DNA of 64,000 nt, taken from Candidatus Accumulibacter similis. Its GTDB lineage: Bacteria; Pseudomonadota; Gammaproteobacteria; Burkholderiales; Rhodocyclaceae. The notes under the pieces were generated by a model, which was not told where the DNA came from, did not search any database, and saw only the letters and a program-made list of their open reading frames with translations. This document shows, piece by piece, positions 52,598-61,648 of this stretch (the first letter of the stretch is position 1; every line of letters begins with the position of its first letter). Where the stretch lies: NCBI GenBank assembly GCA_013347225.1, contig CP054595.1, forward strand, positions 4,398,415 through 4,462,414. Direction: 5' to 3'. Both the position numbers and the translations under genes were made by a program.

Positions 52598-55500
52598 TCA
52601 GGTGACGACGAAGTCGAGGTTGGTGAGGGCGAGGTTGGTGCTGAGGACCGCGAACTGTACAGCGCCGCCGGCGCCGTTGCCGTCTGGGTCGTAGAAGAGC
52701 GCACCGGTGGTGCTGTCGTAGATCAGGTAGTCGTTGGCGTCGAGTGCAGCGGTGCCGATGACGAGGGAGCCGGCGGCGAGCGTGCCCGTCTGGGTCAGCG
52801 AAGTGAAGATGCCGTTCTCGAGCTGGAAGCTGTCATCGACGCTGCTGAAGCCGATCACCGCGTCGAGGTTGATGGTGGCGTCGAGCGCCGTGTCGAAGCG
52901 GAAGATGTCGGCGCCGTTGCCACCGGTCAGGGTGTCGTTGCCGAGACCGCCGGCCAGCGTGTCGTTCCCCTGCCCCCCGTCGAGCACGTCGGCACCGAGC
53001 GCGCCGCTGAGAGTGTCGTTGCCGTCGAGTCCGGTCAGCGTGTCGTTGCCGTTGTTGCCGCGCAGGTTGTTGGCCAGTTCGTTGCCGGTCAGCGTCTGCC
53101 CGGTCGTCACGTTGAGGTAGAGGTACTCGACCGACACGCCCGTCGCGAGCGTGTAGTCGCCGTAGCAGTAAGCACTGTCGGTGCCCTGTCCGGCCACCTC
53201 GACAATGCCATCGTTGCTCCCGACGTAATACGCATCGCCCCCAAGCCCTCCAGTCAACACGTTCGCCGCAGGGTTCTGATTGCCGTAGAGCACGTTGGCC
53301 AGGTCGTTGCCCGTGCCCGCGACCGGCGCGCTCCCGTAGAGGTACAGCCGCTCGACGTTCGCGCCCAACGCCCAGTTGAACGTGCTGTAAAGAATGTCGG
53401 TGCCTTCCCCGGCAGCCTCGACGACCACGTCGTTCACGCCGACGTAATAAGCGTCGTCACCCAGACCACCCGACAACACATTCGCCGCACCATTGTTTTG
53501 GCCATACAGGACGTTGGCCAGTTCGTTGCCCGTAGCGCTGATCGCGGAACTCCCAGACAGTACCAACCGTTCGAGATTTGCACCCAGCGTCCAGCTCAAC
53601 GAGCTGTATACGCAATCGTTCCCTTCACCGAACAGCTCGACGACGCTGTCACCCGCATCGTCCACCGTGTAAGTGTCGTCGCCCGCTCCACCACGCAGCA
53701 GATCCGCGCCGAGCTTCCCATCGAGAGTGTCGTTGCCTTCGAGTCCGATCAGCGTGTCGTTGCCGTTGTTGCCGCGCAGGTTGTTGGCCAGTTCGTTGCC
53801 GGTCAGCGTCTGCCCGGTCGTCACGTTGAGGTAGAGGTACTCGACCGACACGCCCGTCGCGAGCGTGTAGTCGCCGTAGCAGTAAGCACTGTCGGTGCCC
53901 TGTCCGGCCACCTCGACAATGCCATCGTTGCTCCCGACGTAATACGCATCGCCCCCAAGCCCTCCAGTCAACACGTTCGCCGCAGGGTTCTGATTGCCGT
54001 AGAGCACGTTGGCCAGGTCGTTGCCCGTGCCCGCGACCGGCGCGCTCCCGTAGAGGTACAGCCGCTCGACGTTCGCGCCCAACGCCCAGTTAAATGTGCT
54101 GTAAAGAATGTCGGTGCCTTCCCCGGCAGCCTCGACGACCACGTCGTTCACACCGACGTAATAGGCGTCGTCGCCCAGACCACCCGACAGCGCGTTCGCC
54201 GCACCGTTGTTCTGGCCATACAGGACGTTGGCCAGTTCGTTGCCGGTGGCGCTGATCGGCGAACTCCCAGACAATACCAACCTCTCCAGATTCGCACCCA
54301 GCGTCCAGCTCAACGAGCTGTACACCCAATCGTTACCCTCACCAAGCTGTTCGACGACGCTGTCACCCGCATCGTCCACCGTGTAGGTGTCGTCGCCCGG
54401 ACCGCCGCGCAGCAGGTCGGCACCCAGCCCCCCGTTCAGGCTGTCGTTGCCCGCTCCGCCGTCCATGACGTTGGCCGCTGCGTTGCCTGTTCCCTTGAAG
54501 TTGCCGGTGCCAATGAAAGCCAGGTTCTCCAGTTCGAGCCCGAGAAGGTAGCTGGCCAGCGTCGTGCGCACCGTATCCGTGCCGCCGCCTGGGCGTTCGA
54601 CGATGACGTCCGCGGCCACGTCCACGACATAGACATCGTCACCCGCCCCGCCGTCGAGCGTGTCGACACCCGTCCCACCATCGAGAAAGTCGTTGCCCCG
54701 CCACCCACGCAGCGAGTTCGCCGCGTCGTTGCCGATCAGCGTGTCGTTGCCGTCGCCGCTGTCGGAGTTCTCGATGATCGTCCCGGCGGCAATCGTCACC
54801 GCCTGTCCGGCGAGCAGCGAAACATGGCCGGGCCGCAGGTCGAGCAGCGTGTCCCCGGCAATCGCCGCGGTGTTGATCGCGTCCATCCCGCCCGCGTCGG
54901 ACAGCGTGCGTCGCGAGGCATCGGCAGCGGCCAGCGTCGCGAACTCAGCGGTGTAGAGGTAGGTGTCGTCGCCGGCGAGATCGCCGTACGCGCGGATGCC
55001 CCAGGCGTACACCACGCCGGTCGCGCCCACCTGCGTATCGGTGACGGCCAGAGTCCAGTCGCCACCCGAGAACTCGCCCCAGTCGCGCGTCGTCGAGAAG
55101 GTGAAGTAGATGTTCCCCGATGTCGACGGGTTGTTAACCAGCACGCTCTCGGTCCCGTCCGGCGCCGTCAGCGTCACGCGCACCTGCGAGAGGTACGGAT
55201 GCGCCAGCGCGAGGTCGACCTCGACGCGATCGATGCGCAGACCGGCAGCGAGCGTGATCGTGCTCGAGACGCTGCCGCCATCGGGGATGGCGATCGGCGA
55301 CACGGGGTAGTGCATGCCCTCGGCGACCCACTCGTTGCCCGAAGTGGCGACGCTGCGCCAGCTCTCGGCGACGCGCACCGCCGCAAGGGCATCGACCAGA
55401 CCGAAGCCGTAGTCGTGGCTGACGTGCATCGCGCCGCCGTTCCAGTTGTCGGCCGCGTTGAACGACCAACTCGCCGGGCTGCCCGTGCGCACCGCGGTCG

Positions 55501-56431
55501 CCGCCAGGATCTCCTGCACGTCGCGCCAGCCGAGGCCGGGATTGGCGTCGAGCATGAGCGCGGCGATCCCGCTGACCACCGGCGCCGCGAACGAGGTCCC
55601 ATTCACCGTCGCGTAGTCGCCGCTCGCGTAACCCTCACCACCCACCCGGTCGGTGGTCGTGATGCCGTGGCCGGGCGCCGCGACGAGCAGCGCCGCGCCC
55701 GGCGTCGAATAGTAGGTGACGTTGCCGCCGCTGTCGGTCGCGGCGACGGCGATGGTGCCGCGGTGGTTCTGGAAGCCGTGGTAGTTCACGTCCTGGCCCG
55801 AGGTCCGCCCATTCCCGGCCGCCATGACGACGATCGTCCCCAGCCCGCCGCGCCCCGCCGCCAGCGCCGTCGCCAGCGCATCGCCGATCGGTGCAAAGTC
55901 CGGATCGAGGAAGTTGTCGCCGAAGTAGCCGTCGAAGCCCCAACTGTTGTTGGCCACATCGACCGCCATGAGCAGCTCGAAGGCATCGAGAACCTGTTGG
56001 AGCGTGCCGTTGGCGCCGAAGCCGATGCGGTAGCCGACCAGACCCGCCTCTGGAGCAACACCGGCACCACCGGTGCCGTTGTTCAGCGCCGCCGCGATGA
56101 CGCCGGACACGGCCGTACCATGCCGGTCGCTGGAGTTGCCGGGGAACGGGTCCGCATCCAGGTCGAGCGTGTCGTAGTCGAGCCCGCTCCGGTAATTGGC
56201 GGCGAGGTCCGGGTGCGTATACTCGACGCCGTCGTCGATCACCGCGACGATGACGCCGGCGCCCCGGTAGTCGTCCCAGACGCGCTGGACGTTCGCGCCC
56301 TTGACGGCCCCGCTGGCGTCGCCGAGGTACCAGTAGTGGCTCGCGAGCAGCGGGTCGTTGTACGTCGCCTGGCCGGCCACCCCCTGCCTGGAAGCGCCGT
56401 TGTCCGGCACGGGAAGCTTCAGTCTGTTCAT
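52598..56431 (-). CDS. subtilisin/kexin-like protease with P domain and RTX calcium-binding repeats
   Basis: This large secreted protein has 1277 residues from MNRLKLPVPDNG (GGAG upstream; an ATG at 56452 is also possible). The S8 catalytic triad is complete: VIDDGVEYTHPDL (Asp 66), DRHGTAVSGVIAA (His 104) and NGTSFAAPVVSG (Ser 280), with AAGNG near 207. A kexin-type P domain follows at about residues 375-490. Then come many RTX nonapeptides (GNDTLIGN, GGAGDDTYTVDDAGDS) to about 1185 and a C-terminal peptidase M10/serralysin-like segment (GADIFRFDTALDATINLDAV). There is no N-terminal signal peptide, so type I secretion is expected, but no T1SS genes are nearby. Residues around 680-1160 contain two near-identical 238-residue blocks. 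Confidence 0.93.
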   Translation of the reverse strand: MNRLKLPVPDNGASRQGVAGQATYNDPLLASHYWYLGDASGAVKGANVQRVWDDYRGAGVIVAVIDDGVEYTHPDLAANYRSGLDYDTLDLDADPFPGNSSDRHGTAVSGVIAAALNNGTGGAGVAPEAGLVGYRIGFGANGTLQQVLDAFELLMAVDVANNSWGFDGYFGDNFLDPDFAPIGDALATALAAGRGGLGTIVVMAAGNGRTSGQDVNYHGFQNHRGTIAVAATDSGGNVTYYSTPGAALLVAAPGHGITTTDRVGGEGYASGDYATVNGTSFAAPVVSGIAALMLDANPGLGWRDVQEILAATAVRTGSPASWSFNAADNWNGGAMHVSHDYGFGLVDALAAVRVAESWRSVATSGNEWVAEGMHYPVSPIAIPDGGSVSSTITLAAGLRIDRVEVDLALAHPYLSQVRVTLTAPDGTESVLVNNPSTSGNIYFTFSTTRDWGEFSGGDWTLAVTDTQVGATGVVYAWGIRAYGDLAGDDTYLYTAEFATLAAADASRRTLSDAGGMDAINTAAIAGDTLLDLRPGHVSLLAGQAVTIAAGTIIENSDSGDGNDTLIGNDAANSLRGWRGNDFLDGGTGVDTLDGGAGDDVYVVDVAADVIVERPGGGTDTVRTTLASYLLGLELENLAFIGTGNFKGTGNAAANVMDGGAGNDSLNGGLGADLLRGGPGDDTYTVDDAGDSVVEQLGEGNDWVYSSLSWTLGANLERLVLSGSSPISATGNELANVLYGQNNGAANALSGGLGDDAYYVGVNDVVVEAAGEGTDILYSTFNWALGANVERLYLYGSAPVAGTGNDLANVLYGNQNPAANVLTGGLGGDAYYVGSNDGIVEVAGQGTDSAYCYGDYTLATGVSVEYLYLNVTTGQTLTGNELANNLRGNNGNDTLIGLEGNDTLDGKLGADLLRGGAGDDTYTVDDAGDSVVELFGEGNDCVYSSLSWTLGANLERLVLSGSSAISATGNELANVLYGQNNGAANVLSGGLGDDAYYVGVNDVVVEAAGEGTDILYSTFNWALGANVERLYLYGSAPVAGTGNDLANVLYGNQNPAANVLTGGLGGDAYYVGSNDGIVEVAGQGTDSAYCYGDYTLATGVSVEYLYLNVTTGQTLTGNELANNLRGNNGNDTLTGLDGNDTLSGALGADVLDGGQGNDTLAGGLGNDTLTGGNGADIFRFDTALDATINLDAVIGFSSVDDSFQLENGIFTSLTQTGTLAAGSLVIGTAALDANDYLIYDSTTGALFYDPDGNGAGGAVQFAVLSTNLALTNLDFVVT
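53035..53377. repeat. 343-base perfect repeat inside RTX region, copy 1
   Basis: Identical to 53749-54091, offset by 714 bases (238 codons). Beyond this core the two 714-base units remain very similar with scattered substitutions. Confidence 0.95.
53749..54091. repeat. 343-base perfect repeat inside RTX region, copy 2
   Basis: Second copy of the 343-base perfect match to 53035-53377, in tandem and in the same reading frame. It indicates recent duplication or ongoing conversion within the gene. Confidence 0.95.
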
Positions 56432-56814
56432 CGCTGTGACTCCGCTTGGCAAATCACCATTCGTAAACGGCTTTGAACAGTCACAACTTGAGCCGTCTGC
56501 ATCTCATGACGCTCTTGAAAGAGCAAAGTTCACGACGCGGCTCGCTCGACGCGACTTTGGCCACGACCACGTCGACCGTCCTGCTGCCCCCGTTCCGGCC
56601 ATCGGCTCATGCCAAGGGCACCGTACGGCGCGCGCCGCGGCCACGATGCGCCCTTTCGTAATCATCTCTTACGTGGCCCAACAGACGAGAGCAGACGTGA
56701 TTCCGGAAGCGCCTACAAGCCATTCCACAACTTACTGAATCTAGGCGATCTTGCCCTACCGTGTATGACGATCCAGAACCTGCTGCCCGCGTGCGGAGGC
56801 CCTGCCCGACAGGG
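56432..56814. other. 383-base stretch without a supported gene
   Basis: This is the junction between high-GC DNA and the AT-richer polysaccharide cluster. It holds the upstream region of the subtilase gene, one copy of the 30-bp repeat (56610-56639) and a weak hairpin (CCCTG/CAGGG near 56802-56816) just after the stop at 56815. No gene is supported. Confidence 0.5.
56610..56639 (+). repeat. 30-bp direct repeat flanking the RTX subtilase gene, right copy
   Basis: This is the partner of 52266-52295, with three mismatches in 30. Its position at the edge of the polysaccharide cluster suggests an old insertion or recombination boundary. Confidence 0.7.
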
Positions 56815-57699
56815 TCAGACTGAAACTTCTGCAACGATATTGCGCTGCTCCAAGGCGCGTAGAAACTCTTCTACGCGATGAGGTTTAGTAGTCGCATAAA
56901 GTATTGCATCAAAGAAACGCAAATTCTCATCGCGCAAGGCTACCTCCAACCTGACAGCACCGCTAGCCAAAATTTGCATTGCCCACAATTCACATCCTGG
57001 CTTCCTTGCCACTCTAATCGCACTCACGACTTTCTCTAGAGACGGGTTAACCATGTAGCCGAAGGCGTTAAAACTAAAACAAGAAGCAAATTCACCTTCC
57101 AGGTTAGCTGCCAGCAAGGCCACTGCATTCTGCGTGATCAGAACCGGCTGCAAGTTATCTCTTCTGCTAGCATCGATAAAACCCTGCAAAATATCAAAAC
57201 GATTAAGCGCCAACAACAAATCCGTAATGATATTGTGCAGGCAGACATGCTTCACCACGAACCCCAAATCTCGAATCTTCTCAAGCTCCATGCTAATGAC
57301 TAGCCTAAATGCCTTCTCGAGCTTTGCGCCCTCCCGATCGCCCAAACACCCCATAAAACGGACGATGTCAAGCCCGACCGAAGTAAGATTTCGTACCCCG
57401 AGCTTCTTAATGACACCAAAATACCCATCCTGCGCGACTGAATTGTTCAGCGTGTGAGGATAAGGAATCACAGGCGCAATCTCCAGTCCGTGTCCTAGCG
57501 GCAACACACGCCCCGCCGCCACGAGCAAATTTTCGTAGTCCGGATGCGTTGAAAGCATCAACGTTCTGACGCCACATCTTTCCGCCGCGACCATCACCTC
57601 AGCTGCGGAATTGAATCGTTGCTCAGCACTAGCCAGCACCTTAGAACCCGTACGATGATTCACGCCAAAAAAAGGATTGTCCCCAAGAATGACCCTCAT
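56815..57699 (-). CDS. unrecognised protein of the polysaccharide cluster, possibly TIM-barrel
   Basis: This 294-residue soluble protein was not assigned to a family. It starts MRVILGDNPFFGVNHRTGSK and alternates short hydrophobic strands with helices: VRTLMLSTHPDY, LEIAPVIPYPHTL, NLTSVGLDIVRFMG, VVKHVCLHNIITDLLLAL, LQPVLITQNAVALLA and CELWAMQILASGAVRLEVAL. The spacing suggests a (beta/alpha)8 barrel such as an aldo-keto reductase or isomerase-like protein. That is inference. It overlaps the oxidoreductase gene by 4 bases (ATGA), so both act together, probably in making an unusual sugar. The codon use is AT-richer than in the left part of the window. Confidence 0.7.
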   Translation of the reverse strand: MRVILGDNPFFGVNHRTGSKVLASAEQRFNSAAEVMVAAERCGVRTLMLSTHPDYENLLVAAGRVLPLGHGLEIAPVIPYPHTLNNSVAQDGYFGVIKKLGVRNLTSVGLDIVRFMGCLGDREGAKLEKAFRLVISMELEKIRDLGFVVKHVCLHNIITDLLLALNRFDILQGFIDASRRDNLQPVLITQNAVALLAANLEGEFASCFSFNAFGYMVNPSLEKVVSAIRVARKPGCELWAMQILASGAVRLEVALRDENLRFFDAILYATTKPHRVEEFLRALEQRNIVAEVSV

Positions 57700-58628
57700 T
57701 TTGTTCCCTCAACAGCCAGCACGATTCTTTCCAGCGCCGAAATCTGCGAGCTGGATAAAACATCCATGTCCCCTACCAAGAAGGCCTCCATCTGCCGAGT
57801 AAAATCAAAACCTCTAAGATAAAAAGATACGCTAACGCCAACCTCCGGCAAAAACACTGGATCGAACTTCCCAGCCTCCGAAGAAATCGAGTATAGATCA
57901 TAATGGATTGTGTCATCAGACGTCTCAACCACCAGATCATATGTTGCCTTCCTGACGTCGGAGCTATTCGCGATCAGCTCAATCGAATAAACCACACCGC
58001 CATCAACAAAAGAAAATGTCGCGATATCCCTTGAATGCGCAGATACCTGAAGGCAAAGGTCTTCCACTGGCTTCTGGAAAATCTTCCGCTCTGGCAAAAC
58101 CGCTCCTACCAGTGAAAGCACATGCCCGCCGAATTCGTGCAGAACACAGCCGTAAGACTTTGAGCGCCAGCCACTCTTTATTCTCTCAAAAGAAACATTG
58201 GTAATCAGGCGTGCAGTCACTTTTCTCAGCCTCTCGGAAACCAACCGTTCCCTCAAGACCGCGTTCAAAGGCGCGTGCTGATTAACGTAGCCCGACATTT
58301 GATTTTGACTGAGCTCAACAAGTACGGGCTTCTCAACAAAAACTCGCCCTTTAAACCCCTCAAGCAAAGCAAGGAATTCTGCTCGAAGGAACGGCGGCGC
58401 CGTCAACAATATAAAATGATAAGATCTTACCAAAGCCTTATCCCCCCGCAACTGCTTAAGAGTTACGCACTTAACCCCACGAACCAAACCCGAAGCCATT
58501 CGTTTCGCAGCAAAACTTGGGTCACAGACGTCAAACTCAACATTCTCCGCCCCAAGAATACCGGATATAATCACGGAATGCGACAGTCCCATTCGCCCAA
58601 AGCCTACCACCAACACTTTCTTCGTCAC
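57696..58628 (-). CDS. Gfo/Idh/MocA-family oxidoreductase
   Basis: This 310-residue NAD(P)-dependent dehydrogenase has a Rossmann start VLVVGFGRMGLSHSVIISGI, the EKP motif in GRVFVEKPVLVELS near residue 96, and a helix with LHEFGGHVLSLVGAV near 165-180 occupying the usual catalytic His region. Family members oxidise or isomerise sugars and sugar nucleotides. It shares an ATGA junction with the gene downstream and lies 47 bases from the DUF354 gene. Together they probably build or modify one sugar of the surface polysaccharide. The precise substrate is unknown. Confidence 0.8.
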   Translation of the reverse strand: MTKKVLVVGFGRMGLSHSVIISGILGAENVEFDVCDPSFAAKRMASGLVRGVKCVTLKQLRGDKALVRSYHFILLTAPPFLRAEFLALLEGFKGRVFVEKPVLVELSQNQMSGYVNQHAPLNAVLRERLVSERLRKVTARLITNVSFERIKSGWRSKSYGCVLHEFGGHVLSLVGAVLPERKIFQKPVEDLCLQVSAHSRDIATFSFVDGGVVYSIELIANSSDVRKATYDLVVETSDDTIHYDLYSISSEAGKFDPVFLPEVGVSVSFYLRGFDFTRQMEAFLVGDMDVLSSSQISALERIVLAVEGTK

Positions 58629-58675
58629 AGCAACCTCGCGCGAGATTAGTGAATTAACCTAGTCCAGATGTTGCT

Positions 58676-59695
58676 CTATAGGAATCCGTAGATCCTCTCA
58701 CAGAACATTTCAAATGTCGTCGCTCCGTATCCAAGAAGCTCTTGCGCCACTTCACGGTTCCGTCTTTTCACAGAAGGGTCCTCCAAGAACATTTGGAGTT
58801 CTGCCGCATCCTGCGTGTGCAACAACAACCCCCTCTTGATGAGCTCAAGATCCACTGCAAGGAGCTTTCCAGAATACAACGACACCGTGGGAACACCTAA
58901 AAGCGCCAACTCCCTGCACATCGTTCCGCCAGAACCGATAAAGGCCGCGCCAGTAGAAACAATGTCATCCAAACTCACAACCGTCTGAAGGATCTCAACG
59001 TTACGCTGCCCCTCCAGTGCTGAAGAGTAATATTTTCGTTGCGCGGCGTCACGCGCGATGACTTTTACCTCCCCAATTTCGCGAAGCGCCGCAATAATAG
59101 TAAGAGAAAATTCTGGGCGAGGCTCATGGTACTGTGCGAGCCAAGGCTCCGGCCGATAGAAATAGACCTTTTCTCCGGACGACGAAGGGGAAACCCTACT
59201 TGACTGCGAAAGATAGATAGCTTCTTTAACACCTTGGTAAAATGCTGAATTGTCACCGACAAAGAACCGAGCCTGTTTGGAGTCACGGAACGCGTCTGGA
59301 TATATTGCCACCCCCCCGGGTAATCTCGCCGTTAGATTACCTTTGGCGTGTTCGTTGTCGTTGGTGTAGACAAACGGAATCCTCAGAGACGATGCAACCA
59401 TGGGAGAGTAGAATGAACTTTGCGAGAAGCTTACTTTTGGCCCCACCTCTCTAAGGACACGCTGTAGAAGCCGTAGGCGATCGACAAAGGAAAGCATCTT
59501 ACTCAGAGTTTTCTTTCCCCCGTGCCCCCCAACCTCTCTAAATATCCATCGCTCCTGCTGCAGCAGTTCGATTGTGTTGCCGTAATCTCTTGCGGTTATG
59601 ACCACGGGTACACCATCCTTCTCAAAGCGCTTTATGAATGGCCGCATAAAGGTTACATGGGGACTGTTCGCCAAATCAATCCATATCGTCATCAA
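58676..59695 (-). CDS. DUF354 family protein (GT-B-like)
   Basis: This 339-residue protein begins MMTIWIDLANSPHVTFMRPF, the characteristic DUF354 start. It has VVITARDYGNTIELL, SQSSFYSPMVASSLRIPFVY, TNDNEHAKGN and a C-terminal FIGSGGTMCRELALLGVPTV, which resembles the UDP-sugar site of GT-B enzymes and UDP-GlcNAc 2-epimerases. There are no TM segments. Enzymatic function is not established for the family; glycosyltransferase or epimerase activity is inferred. GAGGTAG precedes the start. A G8/C8 homopolymer lies 50 bases upstream. Confidence 0.8.
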   Translation of the reverse strand: MMTIWIDLANSPHVTFMRPFIKRFEKDGVPVVITARDYGNTIELLQQERWIFREVGGHGGKKTLSKMLSFVDRLRLLQRVLREVGPKVSFSQSSFYSPMVASSLRIPFVYTNDNEHAKGNLTARLPGGVAIYPDAFRDSKQARFFVGDNSAFYQGVKEAIYLSQSSRVSPSSSGEKVYFYRPEPWLAQYHEPRPEFSLTIIAALREIGEVKVIARDAAQRKYYSSALEGQRNVEILQTVVSLDDIVSTGAAFIGSGGTMCRELALLGVPTVSLYSGKLLAVDLELIKRGLLLHTQDAAELQMFLEDPSVKRRNREVAQELLGYGATTFEMFCERIYGFL

Positions 59696-59744
59696 GCTAC
59701 CTCAAGAAGCGCTTCACCACATCAAATTGCTAGTAACTGAAGGC

Positions 59745-59752
59745 GGGGGGGG
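59745..59752. repeat. G8 homopolymer tract upstream of the DUF354 gene
   Basis: A run of eight G on the plus strand (C8 on the transcribed-gene strand) lies in the 247-base gap between the wzy-like gene and the DUF354 gene, 50 bases before the start codon. The gap holds no gene. Confidence 0.6.
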
Positions 59753-59942
59753 TGCGGTGGGGACCGCGGTCGCGATTATCGCATCACCCTTTTGAGCAAA
59801 TGCGTTACCTTACCAGCGACGCCGTAGGTGGTGTATAGCTAGGGATATGCCGATAGGCAGAGCTCTATCTCTGTGGAAAATCAGACCGGCTCTTCCATCG
59901 GGCTCGTCAAGAGTCCTATCAGATCACGACCCCGCGGTCCAT

Positions 59943-61118
59943 TTAGCTCTTCCGCAACTTATTGTCTGGTACGACTGCAGCTCGCGGAAATAGAGCAAAG
60001 ATACACAAGAAGAGCGGTGCGAATCCGCCAACCCCGTAGAATCCCCTCTCGACCATCGTCAAGGCCAGAGTGCACGCAAACACCGGGACAGCAATCGTGC
60101 GAGGTAAATGCATGCAGCGGCGCAACGCAAACGCGAATAGGGATCCGAAGACCAGCAAGCCAACAAAACCCAAATCCAGCAAGCACTGTAAAAACCCATT
60201 GTGGGCGTTATATGTTGTCCAGTCGGCTAAGCCACTCCGATAGTAGCCCTGCAACGCAACCCCGCCTGCGCCGAATCCGTAGCCTAAATACGGTTCCATC
60301 GCAATCAAATCAACCGCAGCGTTCCAAATGCTTGTCCGTCCAGTTAAGGTGCTGATGTCATCACCCTCACCACGTGCAAGCAGACTGAAAAGACCCGCGT
60401 CGGGAAACAGAAATGCCCAAACAGCTGTAGCGGCGAGAGCGATTGTCGCGCCGATCAATCGCAGCATGGCGCCATTTGCCCGCAACGCTAGCGCGATCGC
60501 TATCCCAAGGACACCTGCAGCGATTGCTTGTCGGCTAGCCGTCATCCAAAGCGCGGACGCGATAATGATTGTTAATACGCCCCTCAGGCGGTAGCTCAGC
60601 TTCACCTGTCCTGATGCCAGCAAACATAGCCCCACCGCCGCGGGCTGTGCAAGCGCATGTGGGCCATAGAGAACTCCCTGCAGTCTTTGTACGCCTTGAT
60701 ACTCGACAAAGGCAGCCCCAGAAGCTGCCCCGTAAGCTAGACAAACCGCGCACAAAGCCCCTACGGAAATTACGAGAATATTGGTAGCCCGTATCCAGCC
60801 CAGGCCGCAGAGGATATAGCAGCAGGCGACAGTGTATCCCCACGCCAATACTGCCGTCGTAGTTGCCACTACGTCGATAGTCCAAAGGCTAGACACGGCG
60901 CCAACAATCAGGAAACTTGCTACCCATTTAAGGCCGACCCGACTTACCTTCTGAAGTCGGATTATCGGATGGAACAGTGCCGCCAGCGTCAGCGGCACAG
61001 CTGCTCCAACTGCCTTAGCCGCCAATCCAACCGCGCCGTACTCCGAAAGGTCGACGCCACTCACAAGAAACACGCAAGACATGGCCGCGTATCCAGCCGC
61101 TACTAACGTCAGTCTCAC
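59943..61118 (-). CDS. Wzy/O-antigen ligase-like membrane protein
   Basis: This 391-residue polytopic protein starts at a GTG (61118) that overlaps the acyltransferase stop (GTGA), with TTGGAG nine or so bases upstream; the frame extends upstream only as a shadow of that gene. About ten hydrophobic segments are visible. The Wzy_C/WaaL signature region is present: DDISTLTGRTSIWNAAVDLI and YLGYGFGAGG around residues 258-290, followed by YNAHNGFLQCLLDLG. The His in AHNGF is typical of O-antigen ligases and polymerases. It likely polymerises or ligates the repeat unit exported by the Wzx at the right end. Confidence 0.87.
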   Translation of the reverse strand: MRLTLVAAGYAAMSCVFLVSGVDLSEYGAVGLAAKAVGAAVPLTLAALFHPIIRLQKVSRVGLKWVASFLIVGAVSSLWTIDVVATTTAVLAWGYTVACCYILCGLGWIRATNILVISVGALCAVCLAYGAASGAAFVEYQGVQRLQGVLYGPHALAQPAAVGLCLLASGQVKLSYRLRGVLTIIIASALWMTASRQAIAAGVLGIAIALALRANGAMLRLIGATIALAATAVWAFLFPDAGLFSLLARGEGDDISTLTGRTSIWNAAVDLIAMEPYLGYGFGAGGVALQGYYRSGLADWTTYNAHNGFLQCLLDLGFVGLLVFGSLFAFALRRCMHLPRTIAVPVFACTLALTMVERGFYGVGGFAPLFLCIFALFPRAAVVPDNKLRKS

Positions 61119-61648
61119 GTTGGCCGAACTCCAATAAGTTTTGCTGGCACACCTCCAACGATTGTTGCAGGCATAACGTTCTTCGTCACAACCGCCCCGG
61201 CGGCTATTACGGCACCGTCCCCAACGGTAACACCTGGAAGAATCACGACGTTGGCGCCGATCCAAACGTCGTTCCCAATTGACACCGGTGAATAAATGCT
61301 CTCCTGCTCGCGTATGAGAAGTCCAGCCGCGGGGACTCCGTGATTGCGGGTAATTATCTTAACGTCAGGCCCCATCAGGACGTTATCTCCGATGGAAACC
61401 CCACCATAAATTAGACAGTTTTGGCCCAGTTCGCTGAATAAGCCGATCGAGATATGGGGTGAAACCCGCGCATTCGACTTCACTATTATGCTTTGCGCAG
61501 CCCTTTCGGCGAAGCCTCTCACTACTGCAGCGCGTAGCTTCGGGAAAGCGAACGCATACGGACGCCAGCTGTCTGGAGTATGGCGCAATACGGTGATATA
61601 CAGTAGATACAACAACCGTCTTTTGAGAGAAAGCCGAGTTTCTTTCAT
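61115..61648 (-). CDS. hexapeptide-repeat acyltransferase (WcaF/LacA-like)
   Basis: This 177-residue left-handed beta-helix acetyltransferase has hexapeptide repeats throughout the second half: ISIGLFSELGQNCLIYGGVS, IGDNVLMGPDVKIITRNHG, VSIGNDVWIGANVVILPGVT and VGDGAVIAAGAVVTKNVMPA. The catalytic His is probably in TRNHG. It ends with the familiar VGGVPAKLIG. It probably O-acetylates a sugar in the repeat unit. It overlaps the GT gene by 4 bases upstream and the Wzy-like gene downstream. Confidence 0.92.
   Translation of the reverse strand: MKETRLSLKRRLLYLLYITVLRHTPDSWRPYAFAFPKLRAAVVRGFAERAAQSIIVKSNARVSPHISIGLFSELGQNCLIYGGVSIGDNVLMGPDVKIITRNHGVPAAGLLIREQESIYSPVSIGNDVWIGANVVILPGVTVGDGAVIAAGAVVTKNVMPATIVGGVPAKLIGVRPT

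Noticed and set aside
53035..54400. Regularly spaced repeats resembling a CRISPR or satellite array
   Set aside because: All repeats are in frame within the RTX gene, with codon-sized units and no unique spacers of constant length.
53498..56476. Plus-strand open frame of 992 codons opposite the RTX subtilase
   Set aside because: Complement of repetitive Gly/Asp-rich coding sequence; it inherits the repeats but has no domain.
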